Origin: Limonium bicolor
Taxonomy: Eukaryota > Streptophyta > Magnoliopsida > Caryophyllales > Plumbaginaceae
DNA: 64,000 nt
Assembly: GCA_023374045.1 (NCBI GenBank)
Contig: CM041776.1
Span: forward strand, 44,646,171 to 44,710,170
Reading direction: 5' to 3'
Under the pieces are notes generated by a model, which saw only the letters and a program-made list of their open reading frames with translations, searched no databases and was not told the DNA's origin. The translations under genes and the position numbers were made by a program. Shown one piece after another: positions 48,361 through 61,440 of the stretch (its first letter is position 1; every line of letters starts with the position of its first letter).

Positions 48361-50124
48361 TGTTTTATACCCAAAATTTTGACCCCCTGGTTAGGGTTCA
48401 CGAGGTCCTGGTGATGTGAGGGGTGTTTTAATCGAGTAGTGAGGGATTCCAGCCGAGCGGCACATCCCATGGCATGAGGAGCAGCTTCGTCATTTTCAGG
48501 GGCGTTTTTGGTAATCTTTAGAGGCTCCTGAGACCTCCTATAAGCTTTCTCTCTCCTCCAAAGGATGCCCAATCAGTTTGAAACGCTTTGATATTTAAAC
48601 CCAAGATAGAGGATGACATTTTAAGCATAATGGCGTTGGAATTATGATTTTTCGAATTTCCAATAATTTTCTAGCAATTTCTGACTGAATCTGATGAGAA
48701 ATTCAATTTAAAAATATTCCAATATTCAAAAAAATTCGGTTCCACCTCAGAAAATTCATAATATCCATCCTTGACATGTGGTTAAAATTTCACAGCAAAA
48801 TTCCTTTGGGAAGTCACTTAACTAAAATATCGAAAATCTTACTTTTACTAGATTTTCTTTATCTTTAAGAAAGTCTATATAAGGGGATAGGTTTTTGGAT
48901 AAAATCAGAACCTCATATGCTCAAGAACCCTAGAGAATCAGAAGACACAGCCTCCTCACTCTCTCTCACGTTTTCCAACACCCCCACCCAATCATACAGA
49001 AAATCCCCCGAAATCACCATCTAAACACGTTTTCCAATCCCAAAGCATCAATAGCCATCAAAACCCCACAAAAACACCACCAAAACGTGAAGAACAGCAA
49101 GAACAACCAACAACCAGAAGCTTGGTTCGAAATCCTTCGGGTCTGCCATCAACGGAGCACTCGACGAATCCCAGTGTGAAGAATCACCTTGAATTCGAAG
49201 GTAAAGCAGGTTGCAACTCTACTTTTCTAATTCCCACGACCTTATTAACTCTCTGTCAATTTTTTGGGCTCAAACTAACCTTCGTACGCTTCTGTATTGC
49301 TGTTTGTTTAAGCTTTTGTCCAATAACTTGTTTACTAAGTTTCGTGCTTAATTCGAACTCAAATTGAAAACTTTAAATCACTAACGTCTTGTACATCTTT
49401 AAGGCTACACACCATAAAATTTGAGTCGAAAAACCTTCGGGAACAGCCTTAACGCCGCCGTCCGAGGGCGGTCCGCACCCACGGACGTCATGTCCGGGGT
49501 CCCGGACTCCTTGTCCGTAAGCCCGACGCCCACGGACGGCGGCGAGTTTTTTTAAATTTTAAAAATTTAGGTTTTTCTAATAATGTCCGGGCCCACGGAC
49601 GGCCTGTCCGTGGCCCCGGACTTTGCAATTTTTTTGTTTTCTATCTAATTCGACTTTTATTTCTCATATAGGTTAACTAGGGTCCGTGGCCACGGACGGA
49701 AGCAAAATTTGACCTAATCTGCCCCCGAAACCCTAGTTTAGGCAATTTTAATTTCCACTTTAATTTTCTGTCAAAAATGCTAAAAAACACAAAAAAACAG
49801 AAGCGCGCACTTAGGTTAAAAAGCAACTTTGTAAAAAAGCCGTAATTAAACCAAGTAGAGGAAAAACGACCTAGGAGGGGTAATGAAAGTAATTGAACCC
49901 TAAATAAGTCGAATATCAAGCCCCCGAACCCGAACTCTCCTTTCCTAATTTGATCTAGGTTAAAATAGGTGGCGACTCATAATAGTTTCCAGTGAGCTAG
50001 CTTAGGTTTTAATAATTATTGTTATATGACATAGTTATTAATCTTAGGTTATAAGTGGACCTAAAACCCGACTAGATCCAATCAACTTAATCCACTAGGA
50101 TAGGTTTTAAAATCGAGGCTCACA
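48361..50124 (+). repeat. 3' LTR of D
   Basis: 1764 bp copy of 39327-41080, ending GAGGCTCACA, then ACGA. Differences are mainly one-base indels. Confidence 0.9.
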
Positions 50125-51802
50125 ACGAGAAGTAGTCAAACCATACTACAGACAGTGAGACGATTACCTCGAAGATGGACGAAAGAGCCGCAGTTAAACC
50201 ACGGGCTAGAGAAATCAAGAACTTTCAACACACGGAGCAGTAGACAGTAAAGAGTAAAGACAGGGAAACCTTTCAAGGACGTGAACACTAAGGAAAAAAC
50301 ATGGAAACCCATTATGAACGAATAATATGTAGAATTCTCATAAGGGTCGAGCAAACTTTTGCAATCCAGAGGAAATCTACCAGATGATGTGGACATAAAC
50401 GCATGACTACATAATGATTGGAGACAAAGCTAGTATAATAGCAGATACCTTGCTTAAGGAACAATGGACTTGGAATGTACCACTCACATGATAATTCGCT
50501 CACCTTATCTGTTTGACTCATTAGATATTAGCTGCTGAGAGTTTACGCCTCTGCACTAAGTATGACTGAGTGTTTGGTATTGCACTTGTGCAGTTATTAA
50601 TCTAGTGGGAATACAGAAAGATGCATGGATATCAACACGAGTGTGTAAAAAAAAAGAGAACTACAACAGTGTGTTACTCTGGAACAAAACCATCAGGAGA
50701 CATGGATGACAATCATCATCTATGTGGACATATAGGCCGGTACGTCTTGGTATTACAAGACAAGTGCAAAGAGCGCAAAGTACTAACAATAGCCAATGTC
50801 ATATTACACCTCAAGCTGCATATCAGTGAGAGAAGACACACGCATGTATGCTAGTGCTCCAAATGAGAGGATACACAGCAAAAGAAAGAGGGAAATTGAG
50901 CCTATGTTCATGGGTCTACACCTCATACGGAGCGAGTGGGCCCATTAGAACGAATTTGGGAGAGAGCACAAATAGATCAGGCAGGCCTCACCCTTTATGT
51001 ATTGTGGAGCCCAGAAGGGCTAGAGTCATACCCGTCTCTCTGATATGAGGATAATCCACGAGGTGGTAAACTCTATGAGAGCCAAGTATCTAGCGCTCCT
51101 TGTTGAGCACTGTTGTATACTCGTGGGGTACAGAGGCGTAACCCTTTTTAAGGGGGGTAGAGCCTCTTGAATGTGCCCGTGTGTGCACTAAGTTTTGGTT
51201 GTTTCGTATGCATTGCATACAAAGAATTGGTGGTATGCGGGGCATACAAGATTTGTTTGTTTGTTTGTTTTCTTAGTATGCATGGCATATAGTGAATAAG
51301 TAGTATGCGGGGCATACGTGGTTTATGTTGGTTATGTTTGGTACGCGGGGCGTACGTTGTTTGGTATGTTTGTGTGTGATGTGCACTTGTATGTATGTAT
51401 CTTATGAGATACTTGTTTGAATGTTGTATTTACACCCATGTGCATAGTACTTTTCTTATGCTACTTGTGATATATATTTTATATTGCCTTGTAGAATGAT
51501 TACATATGGTATCGCCTAGATACGAAATGAATCATTAGACATGGAATGTGGAACGATGGTATGTTATGGACACCCTCGGGGAGGTTGTCAGGGATTGTAG
51601 AACTGATAGGAATGATGGTGCTGATGGATAACCTATATCCATATATGATTGAATTAACGCCACAAAGTGATGGCTATGTGCTGTATAGGAACAATACGAT
51701 GTGTGTAAATTATATATCACATAGATATACATATGGAATAATGGGTAGTTATACATTTATATACTTACCTATTTGATTAACGACTTCGGGACGAAGTCTT
51801 TT
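50125..51802 (+). other. B internal region right of D, non-coding
   Basis: It continues B after D. It has no protein-like ORF. A block at about 50530-50610 matches E at 2185-2260. The CCC..TTTTTAAGGGGGG secondary tract lies at about 51137-51154. Confidence 0.5.
51206..51355 (+). repeat. Array of five 15 bp palindromes in B
   Basis: Copies at 51206, 51233, 51276, 51303 and 51341 follow GTATGCNNNGCATAC. The fifth is GTACGCGGGGCGTAC, where both arms changed together. Start spacing is 27, 43, 27 and 38 bp. Confidence 0.8.
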
Positions 51803-51814
51803 AAGGGGGTAGAT
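51803..51814 (+). other. 3' polypurine tract of B
   Basis: AAGGGGGTAGAT before TGAAATACCCC. Confidence 0.85.
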
Positions 51815-54800
51815 TGAAATACCCCAAACTAATTAAACATGGATAAAACATTTAATCACATTTATTAAGGCCTAAACATGCCTTAAAAGTCAACTGAGAA
51901 CAACAGTGGTTAACACAAAGCAAGACATTGCACCCTTGACTGTTTAGGGCAAATAAATACCCAAATGAACTTCTTAGGACCTAAAACTTTTTCCTAAGCT
52001 TATTAACACATTAATAAACATGTTACAATTGTTTGACAACACTCCAACACAAAGAACAAGCATTTACATGCTTCAAGGTCAAGAAGGGCAAGAATGTGCT
52101 CTAAGAAACCTTAAAGGTCTAATGACCTCTAAATGATATAAAATTGGATTCCATGATCAATATCATGTAAGGAACACAACAAAAACCGTTCACAAAGAAA
52201 ACCAAGCTCAGAAACACCTTACAACAAAAAATGTGCGCTAAAATCCTTAAAGCACGTTTTTGTGTAATTGCCTTCAAAATTGGTTTTTAATGGGCTTAAA
52301 GGTATAATTACCTTAAATATGATAATATATCATATTATATCATATTAGGAATTTAATTCCAGAAATTTACAAATTTTTACAAATTTAATATTAAAATATT
52401 AATAAAACCCTAAAATGGGGCCCGTTTGAGTCAATGTTGACTAAGAATGGTCAAGAGGTCAAAGTTTGACCCCTTGGACCACATGAGGTCGAGATCCACA
52501 AGCAAGGGAGCCTAAAATCGCCACTTGCAAGCACAAAAGACAAGCTCCAACACCATTCCATAAATTAAGGACTACTTTTACCTTTTGAATACTTTAGTCT
52601 AATTATTGCACACTTTTGGCTCCTTATTGAATCAGCCTTCAAAAAAAACGTGTGAGACTCACTCAACCCCTCCAATTATCGATGCCCATCCCCTTTAGTG
52701 ACTCATCAAACACTAAAATTACATTAAACAAAGCAAAAATGAGTATTAGGCAAATTTGACCTAATCTCTCATTTGCCTTGCTTCCCACCGAGACAAGGCC
52801 TCTCTATCCTCTCTTTGGCTTCTCCAAGTCGTGGCTAACACACCAAGAACATAGAAGAACACCTTGATACCTAGGTAAGCTTAATTAGTCATTTTATGTT
52901 CAATTTCTTCACAAATCTTTCCCTTTCGATGGATCTAAACATCAACCATTTCCATCCATGGATCTAGGTTGTTTTGGAGGTTAAATGAAGGAGGAATCTC
53001 GGCCATAACAAGGGAAGAAGGTGGAGAAACCCAAACTTGTTCTTAAGGTACAAAAATGTGCTTTAAGCACTTATCGTTTGATTCTCTTTAGATCCGGTTG
53101 TAAAACCTTGTTTCCTAGCCTTATAATCTTCTTCTTAACATACTTATTTAATGGATCTACCAAGAGCTTCAAGGTATAGCCAGATCCAAGCCAAAACACC
53201 ATTTTTGGCATTTTAAACAAGGCTGAAGAGTACTTGTTCTTGCCTTGTTGTTCTAAGAAGCTGTGGAAATTTATTCCTAGCTGGCCAACCAAACAAGGCT
53301 TTATCTAAGCAAAAACAAGGTATAAATCACATAAACCTTCACTTGGTATATTATATGTAAATTAACATATGTATATGTATATGCCGTGAGTGAACATGGT
53401 TAATAAGGTCTTATTTTTGACCTTAGGTGATTAAGGGATGGTTTGGTAATTTTATAACTAGTTAAACAAGCATAATGTCAAATTTAAGACATTATATGGA
53501 AAATTGGTAATTAATGGAAAGATATGGGAGAGGCCGAAAGTTGAATGCATTTTTGGACATTTTGTGGAATTTATTTTGTAAGCCAATGTTTGTAATAAGC
53601 CATGTACTTTAGGCCATTTTATTTATGCATTTATAAGGTTTTATTCAAGTTTAAGCGGTGAAAGTGCATTACCGAAAAGAAATGGGGTATTAGGTGTAAT
53701 TAAATTAAATTTGGGGGCTTTAATAATAAGGCCAAAAATTAGAGGTTAAAACGATTTAAATAAAGTTTATAAGATTCTATATAAAGTTTTGGGGTTAAAT
53801 GGTAATTTCTGAAAAATGTGGTTATAAACCGTAATTATAAGGAATTAATGGTCAAGGAAATGTTAGGAGGTCAACCTTGACCATATGGTAGGTTTTGACC
53901 AAATTAGATAAGTTAAATAACTTACTTAAGGTTTTTTATAAGATAAGTATTTAATTGTAAGAATTTTATAACATATGTGGTATATATGTTATTACCGAAG
54001 ATAAAGGGTGTATAATGGTATTATAAAACACCCATGGGCTATTAGGAATTTTTAGGAATTTATAGGGTTGATTTTGGAATTTAAATAAAACTGTATATGT
54101 ATAATATATAGTTATTATGTCATTATGACACTTTGGAGAAATATAGATGGTGGAATGGTAAATACCAAGAGTGTATGGGTTAATAAGGATATTTATAACC
54201 CTTTGGTGAAATTTGGTGATTTTTAGAATTATATGGATATTTAATAAGATATGTGTATATTATGGTTTTAATGATATTATAAACTATATGATATAATAGG
54301 GCCAAATGGCAATTATTGAACAGTTTTGGGTCTGTTCGGTATTTTATAAATATTGACCGTAGGTTATATTTATATTAAGGTTAAAATGTTATATTAAATG
54401 GTATATATAACATAGGGTTAATAATGGGATGAACTGTCGGGGTTACTTGATATTCGGAAGTACCGGATGTAGTTAGTCATGGAGACTGACTTATAGTTTT
54501 AATACCATTTAGATCATACTTCAGACAAGGACGCTTGACGAGCTAGTGGACTACACTGCGCATCCTAGGTCTTGGTGAACGGTATGTAAAGGGGTTTGAT
54601 CCGAGTTGTCCTAAGGAAGCTCCTTGGGCTCGGATTTGGTTGATATTACCTGTGTGTTATGTGTGGATACATGTATGTGATTATGTGTTACTGCATTAAT
54701 TATGTATGCACGAGCGTCCTACGGGCTAACACTACGTCGACTATAGATCGACTTATATAAACATACATATACGTTAATGTGATGAACATGACGGTTACTT

Positions 54801-56097
54801 GATATAATACCATAGTATTAATATTTAGTATATGGTAACCTAAGTAAAATACTTAGGAACGAGTCACGACATTGTCGGTCTCTAGAGCATGGATCTCGAA
54901 CATGAATACAACCTAGATTACTTCTAGGTATGCGTGAGACCCATTGGGCAGCTAATTAATAATTGTATTCTCCATAAGACTAAGAGCAGATCTTAAACAT
55001 TATGAGAGAGAGATGGTATGAGTTGAGGTGAGGAATCCCGGTAGTTTACGAACTACTTGGTTGCGCAGTTGTGATCACTGAGGGTACCCGATTGGGTTCC
55101 GCTCCAGGTTTATACCCAACGAGCCCAAACTGGATCGTGGGTCAGGTGGCTACGGCCTTTATATGGACGTCTCACGAGACATAAGAGAATAGTCAGGGGC
55201 CTCCGGACCTCTGGCGAAATGAGCACCTTTGTGTGTACGGGAGGACTACTGTCCATGGTGAGGTTATCGGGTTGTCCTAACATGACGCCCAACTGGTATT
55301 AATAATTAAACATGGTTTGGATGGATGGGGCCTTAAAGGCCAAATTAAATTAACTATGGAAACTGTACGCTACGGCGATTGTACATTGTACATATGGATG
55401 GGGCCTTGAAGGCCAAATTAAATTAAATTAATAAAGGATGGTATACGCTATGACGATTGTACATTGTACATTATATTGTTATTACTCGATACGTTCGATA
55501 TACAAATGTTGTTTGAGATATTAAATGAATGTTTGGATTGGATGGATGATTAAATGTTTATGAATATTTGGATGGATGATTATGTATATTATACATGTAT
55601 GTTACGGTATTGATTATAATTGTAAAATGGTACAGCATGAAACCAATCTAATAATAAGATGGTTTAAATGACAAAGTGACCAATAGGGTCCAGGCCCGCA
55701 TACTCAGCGTCTATCGCTGATACTACACCATATGCAGGTTGTTGATTATCGCCGAAGCCGAAGTGCGGGAACAGGGTAATTAGAGTTTATTTTAATTACC
55801 ACACATGGAGTTGTAATATGGTATGGTTATGTATATTCAGGATCGGGTAGACGCTCACTTGTCGATGTTTATGATTTATGGACTTAGTATGATGTATAGG
55901 ATTTTCTCGTTATCATGGCGGTTAGCAGTTTGTTTATGTTGGAAGTTGGAGATAGTTTGGCTTCGTTGCTCGCATGGGTGAGTAATGGCCGGTGACACCC
56001 GAGTGAGTATTGTATTGTCTTTAATTCTTCTGCTGTAAGACGTTTTATTTATTGCTACGTGAGAGATTATTACGTGATTGTGGAGAGGGGTGTTACA
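51815..56097 (+). repeat. 3' LTR of B
   Basis: 4283 bp; pairs with 12564-16422 plus 36133-36526. It ends GGGGTGTTACA and is followed by TSD AAGAA (56098-56102). Confidence 0.9.
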
Positions 56098-56102
56098 AAG
56101 AA

Positions 56103-59100
56103 GGCTACAAGGAAACATACCTTTGCCGAATCATCGTCCAACTAAACTCGCTTAGCTCTACCGACTATCCGAGGTGAATACCGCCTATAATGATTAACCG
56201 AATGTATTAATAAACCGTTCCGGTTATTATTTCGTTATCGTATGCATCTCTCTCTCTCTCGTTTCGTTCCTTACGTGCATGCGCATGCATGCTTGCGTTC
56301 ACGTACAAATTAAAATTTTGTACTTATGTCATACTATACTCTTAAATACACTTACTCATTTTTCCATATGTGACAATAACATTTTCATATCATTCCTTCA
56401 CCTTATATTATCCTCCTTATCCTTAGTATTATTATCTTATTTAATGTTATTTACTTGTTTTATAACTAGCTTCCTTACTTAATTATTTCAAATTTCCAAC
56501 TACATTATTTTAATTATAGAACAGCCCCCACTTTAGTGCATTTCGGTCTTACCCCTAATCTTTATTTTAATTTCATTTTTGACACCTTAATCTCCTAGAC
56601 TTACACTTGTCCACTAATGACATTTATTTCATAATCCTTCTTTATATGTAAATTTATTCTCCACTAACACCCCATTGTTTTCGGTAATTTTCCATACAAC
56701 CCCATTCTTTTTGTTATTTCCGGTTTGCCCCCCATCTTTATTATATTTATGTTTTATCCACATAAATTTCTTAATCTCTACTAATGTTTACTAATTACAT
56801 TTGTCCTATATTTTAGCACTACATTTAGTTATTCCCATCACTACCCCACTGTTTTCAGAATTACTCCAACCCTCACCACAATTTATTTATTTTTTATTTC
56901 CGATTTCTACCACCATGTTCTCTTTAATTATACTTACGCCCCTTCTTTATAAACTTCACAAATTAATCCTAATCTCTTTTTAATCTACAATTTCATTCGT
57001 TTACCTCCTAAACTTGGTCAACATATCCTCCTTATAAATTTACCCCATATTTCCTAAATTTACAATCTAGCCCCAAAAATTATTTTAATTCCCGAAATTC
57101 CTTTATAAGTCTTTTACTTCTAATTTTCGGCTTTGATATTTCTTGTAACTCTAGTATTTGTTTTCTTAAAGTTAGCTAAGATTACTTACTCCTTTAATTA
57201 CTAAATCACCCCATAAACTTATAACTACATTTCACTCCAGTTTAGCTTAAACTTAATTCCATTTCCTATGACAAATTCTCTAACCTTTGGAGTATATCTA
57301 ATCACTCAATAACTCCCAAATAAACCGAAATTTTTGGACATACATATATACATTTATAACCTATGGTTTCAAGGCTTAATAATATCATAAAATACTTATA
57401 AAATATACTATACATTTAGCTAAGGTACAAAATTTATTACACCCTTAAATACACCAAAATGTCCCTAATATTACACCAAATTTTCAGACAGCACAATGCA
57501 CGATAGTCTAAATTTTCATCACATAATATATTTTTTTGAACCTTGTAAATGTGACATTTAAATTACTAAACCATTAGTACACTTAACCAAGCCTCCCTCC
57601 TTAGTTATATAACCATTTAAACATCATTTTAAACCCACTGAAGGCTCAGATTTTCTGTTATACAGCAGCTCAAAATAATATAAAATCCTACTACACATAA
57701 TCAAGTTTTAGTTTATATTTACCTTATAATTTTTTCAAGTCTTGTTCCCAGCCCTTGAAGCTTTCGGCACCTATAATATTGTGTAAGAGTTCATTAATTC
57801 ATTGTTTAACTAAATGTCAATAATGTGCTTAAGACCTTAAGCTTTAATTTATTTACTTAACCTCTTTTAAAAATGTGTTTTCTTGCCTTGTCCCTCTTGT
57901 TTTGCACCAGCCCCCTTAGGATTTTAGACCTCCATTCAGCCGTATACATAGAAGAACATGAAGACCATTATTAGGGCATTATTCCATATAATATAATTTA
58001 GGATGTTTAGGTTTTAACAACACAAGATTAGATTTTTAAGAGTAGAGTTTACCTTGTTTAATAGGATGGTATTCCCCTTCTTTTTTTCCGGCAATACTAG
58101 AAAAATGAAGGGAGTTAGTTTTCTTGATTACTCTAGGAATGGAAGATAATTATGACATGAAAACTCTAGATTTCATGGTCTCACCTTGGGTTTGTCTAGG
58201 GAATTTTCGGAACCCTTCTTAAGCTTGGAGGAACAAGGTCTTTAAGCTTGAAAAGAGTAGAATAAAACTGTTGCAGGGTTGGTATTTTTGGCCTTAATAT
58301 ATACATGCGGAAGCTTGAGGTTTTGAGCTTGTTTTACCATTAGAAGATGATAGAAGTTGCTCCTTGTTCCTCTTCCATATTTGGCCGGTTTTCAATGCCC
58401 CCTTATCCCTTGTTATTTTTGTTTTATGTGGAGAAAAGAGTAGAGATGAGTTCCTCCTTGGTTATAGTGTAGGAAAGTGTAAGTTTTTGGTGAAAAATGG
58501 TGCTAGAAGTTCATCCCACCATTGAAGCCATTGTTAGGGTTTCAAGCTTTTCTTGAGGAGGATGAAGAAGAAGGTGACCGATGAGAGGAGAGTGGCTAGC
58601 GAGAATGTGGTAGGGAAAGGGATGCACTGCCGGCAAGGGAAAAATTGTGAGGGATGGTTGATTTTATTTGAAATGCATGATGGATTTAGAATGTCCTTAC
58701 ATGTTATTTTATTTTCTTGCAAGTACAACTCATTACCCTACCCTCTCTATTCTATCCCTATTATTCTCACTTTCTCGGATGAAACAATCCCAACCGGTAG
58801 CACTTGGGTGTTTTTATCACATTTGGACATGGTACATTATGACATATTGTACTTGGCAAGTACTTAAGCTACCAACTCTCCCTTATTTTACTTCTTCTTT
58901 TCTCTCATTTCTTATGTTGCTCTCAGTAGACACAAGCAAACCGTAGTTTTAGTTTGCTTTATTGACTTGTTTTCTAGCATATTATGTCATGTGTACTTGG
59001 TAAGTACAAAAGTCACCTAGTCTTCCTTATCTTATTCCTTCCATTCTCTTTTTTTTTCCTTGCTTTTGTTGTTACCGAATGGGCTAGGGAAATCAGCATT

Positions 59101-59670
59101 CCCCTTGTTTACTTTATTCTCCAACAAGTGCAACCTTCCCTTAAGTCACTCTTCCTAGTTCCCACTATTCTTTTCTTGTTTCCAATCTCTCATGGCTACA
59201 TTTGCTGGAATCGAACAACACCCGTTTTTTTTTGGTTTTTGTGTCATTATCATTGCATGACATGTATTAATTTATTCTACCACAAGTAAAATCTTCCTTA
59301 CATCCTTCCATGTTTTACTCCCCCTCACAAGGCTTCTTTATTGTTTCGATACAATGCTTACGGTAGTATTTATAGAACCCGAATAGCACACATTTTTTGT
59401 GTTGTGTGTTTTTGCCTTTATGTAATATATTACATGTACTCTTGTGTGTTTAGGTATTATTTATTTATTTTTACTTTAGTACTTGTAACATGTGCCATGG
59501 CTTGGATTTATTTCATGTGTTGTAATATACATATAAATACTTTAGTGTATGTTATGATTCTCTTTGCTTTAAATTCATTTGTTTAATAAATTAATAATCA
59601 ATCCTTATTTACATCCTCATTTAATTTAATCTTCTCCTTAATTACGGTAATCGAGGTTCGGGGTATTTCA
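56103..59670 (-). repeat. Shared F/G LTR, U3-side part
   Basis: In the minus sense it starts TGAAATACCCC at 59670, directly after the G polypurine tract, and continues at 12563 after element B. Two imperfect copies of a segment with TTGTACTTGGCAAGTAC / GTACTTGGTAAGTAC words lie near 58830-59050. AT-rich, without a credible gene; the small ORFs of 58553-59586 have no family resemblance. Confidence 0.75.
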
Positions 59671-59689
59671 ATCTACCCCCCTAAAAAGG
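59671..59689 (-). other. 3' polypurine tract of G
   Basis: The minus strand reads CCTTTTTAGGGGGGTAGAT, ending at the LTR start. Confidence 0.8.
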
Positions 59690-59960
59690 ACTTCGTCCCG
59701 AAGTTTACTCCCTAACGGTGATCATCGTACTATAAATGGATCATCGATAATCTCAGTTGGTGCATAACCTCAACAAGTATCTTCGTGAGATACATCCAAT
59801 AATCACAAGATGTCATACAATGCACCATACAAACACATATCAACATCCACATCAACCATGCAATAACACAATACAATACAATCGCCATAGCGATGACAAA
59901 ACCAAAAAGGCTCTACCCCCCTAAAATAGGGGTACGCCCGCGTACCCTACAGTAGACAAT
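59690..59960 (-). other. G 3' untranslated region with secondary tract
   Basis: Non-coding. The minus strand at 59914-59932 has CCCCTATTTTAGGGGGGTAG, the same palindrome and tract seen in A, B and E. Confidence 0.55.
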
Positions 59961-60215
59961 CTAGTCTGTAAATAACGAAGGGTACTTCGCCCGCATCTCA
60001 TCCTCCAACTCCCACGTAGCTTCCTCTACATCATGGTTAGACCATAGAACCTTCACAAGTCTCACCGACTTGTTACGGGTGTCCCTGGTCTTCGAGTCAA
60101 GTATCCCTTGAGGTGTCTCCGTATACCGCATGGTCGGCTCTAATGCTAGCCTCTTGGGCTGCAGAACATGGAAGGGTGGGCATGTATTTCTTGAGCTGGG
60201 ATACGTGGAAAACAT
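59961..60215 (-). pseudogene. pol: C-terminal chromodomain of G pol
   Basis: LQPKRLALEPTMRY, GILDSKTRDTRNKSVRLVKV, NHDVEEATWELEDEMR and AKYPSLF make a well-kept Tekay/Del chromodomain tail. The frame is open to the stop. It marks G as a chromovirus. Confidence 0.85.
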
Positions 60216-61250
60216 TATGCACTCGGCCCAAATCAGCTGGTAGCTCTAACCTGTAAGTAACGTGCCCACACGCTCCATGATCGCATACGGTCTGACGAAC
60301 TTTGGGCTCTGCTTGTCATTCTGTCCGAATCGGAACACACACCTTCTGGGCGATATGCGTAAGAACACCTAGTCGCCAACTGCGAACTTCAGGTCCTGTT
60401 GTCTCTGATCGACGTAGGTTTTTGTCGGTCCTGGGCAGCCTTCATATTCTTTCGTATCTGCTGCACCTCTGCCTGCACCTGCTCCAAGTACTCAGGTCCT
60501 ATGATGACTGACTCGCTAGTCTCGTCCAACAAAGCGGAGTGCGCAGGGAGGGTCAATCAACATCGGCCTGGAAACGAGACATCTCAATCGAGCGTGGTAA
60601 GCTATTATTGGTACGAGAATCTATCAAAAAAGCTATTATTGTACGAGAACTCGATAAGAAGGAAGCCTATCTATCCAGCTGCCTTGAAAGTCTAAAGCAC
60701 ACACACCCTCAGCATATCCTCTAAGCATCTGTATAGTCCTCTCTGACTGCCCGTCTGTATATGGGTGAAAAGCTGTGCTGAGCTTCAGCTCTGTGCCTAG
60801 CACCTCTCGAGTCTCGCGCCAATACCTCGATAAAAATCTGGTATCTCTGTCAGAAACGATCGTCTTTGGCACACCGTGATGTCTCACTATCTCTCTATCG
60901 AACAACTCAGCCAGCTTGGGTACCTTCCAGGTGTCCTTCATCAGAATGAATCTTGCCACCTTGGTAAGGCGATCAACATACTAACAACTACCAAATCGTG
61001 TTCAGACCTCCCTTAGTCGGTGGGAGTCCAACCACGAAGTCCATGGAGATGTCATAGAATTTCCACTCCGGAATCGGCATCGACTGCACCATACCTCAAG
61101 GTCTCCGGTGCTCGAACTTCACCTTCTGACAGGTGAGACATCTGATCACGAAGTCGGTCATGTCTCTCTTTATCCCACTCCACCGGAAATGGCGCTTCAG
61201 GTCCTTATCATCTTAGAAGCCCCGGGATCAATCGACAAGGAAAAACTGTG
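60216..61250 (-). pseudogene. pol: Integrase of G pol
   Basis: CLTCQKVKFEH (zinc region, about 61095-61130), MKDTWKVPKLAELF, VSDRDTRF and QSERTIQ (two acidic catalytic sites) are visible. Downstream, a duplicated word of about 30 bp with AGCTATTATT lies at 60598-60655 and disrupts the frame. Many indels. Confidence 0.8.
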
Positions 61251-61440
61251 TGCCTGTTAATATGCGCTCTCTCTCCCTCTCAGCTCTACTACACTGCTCT
61301 GCGGAATTCATAGCCTGCCATTTAGTCGAATCAAGACCATCCTCATGTAATCGGAAATCATACTTCCCCTTCTCAAACATGCCGTCTGTCATCTTCTGGC
61401 GAATATCTCTCAGATATGGGTCACTCTCCTACTTCACACT

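Larger units (their letters stand above)
39327..50124 (+). mobile_element. Element D: Ogre/Tat-like non-autonomous retrotransposon
   Basis: LTRs of 1.75 kb start TGTTATACCC (TGTTTTATACCC in the 3' copy) and end GAGGCTCACA. The primer site TGGCGACTCTGCTGGGG and the tract GGGGGGCAATC are those of Ogre/Tat-type elements. ACGA flanks both ends (39323-39326, 50125-50128), one base short of the usual 5 bp. Two decayed ORF regions, three kinds of tandem repeat and no RT, RNase H or integrase are present. Confidence 0.85.
12564..56097 (+). mobile_element. Element B: Tekay-like retrotransposon with gag but no pol
   Basis: It has LTRs of about 4.28 kb (TGAAATACCCC ... GTGTTACA), TSD AAGAA, a tRNA-iMet primer site at 36531, gag with three introns, and a polypurine tract at 51803. 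Without nested elements A and D it is about 13 kb. No protease, RT, RNase H or integrase is found in its internal parts (36527-39326 and 50125-51814), so it must depend on enzymes of relatives such as A or G. It has no AlkB exon. Confidence 0.85.

Noticed and set aside
58534..59586. Cluster of hydrophobic ORFs resembling membrane proteins
   Set aside because: AT-rich LTR sequence of F/G gives Leu/Phe/Ile-rich readings on either strand; no start context or family is recognisable.
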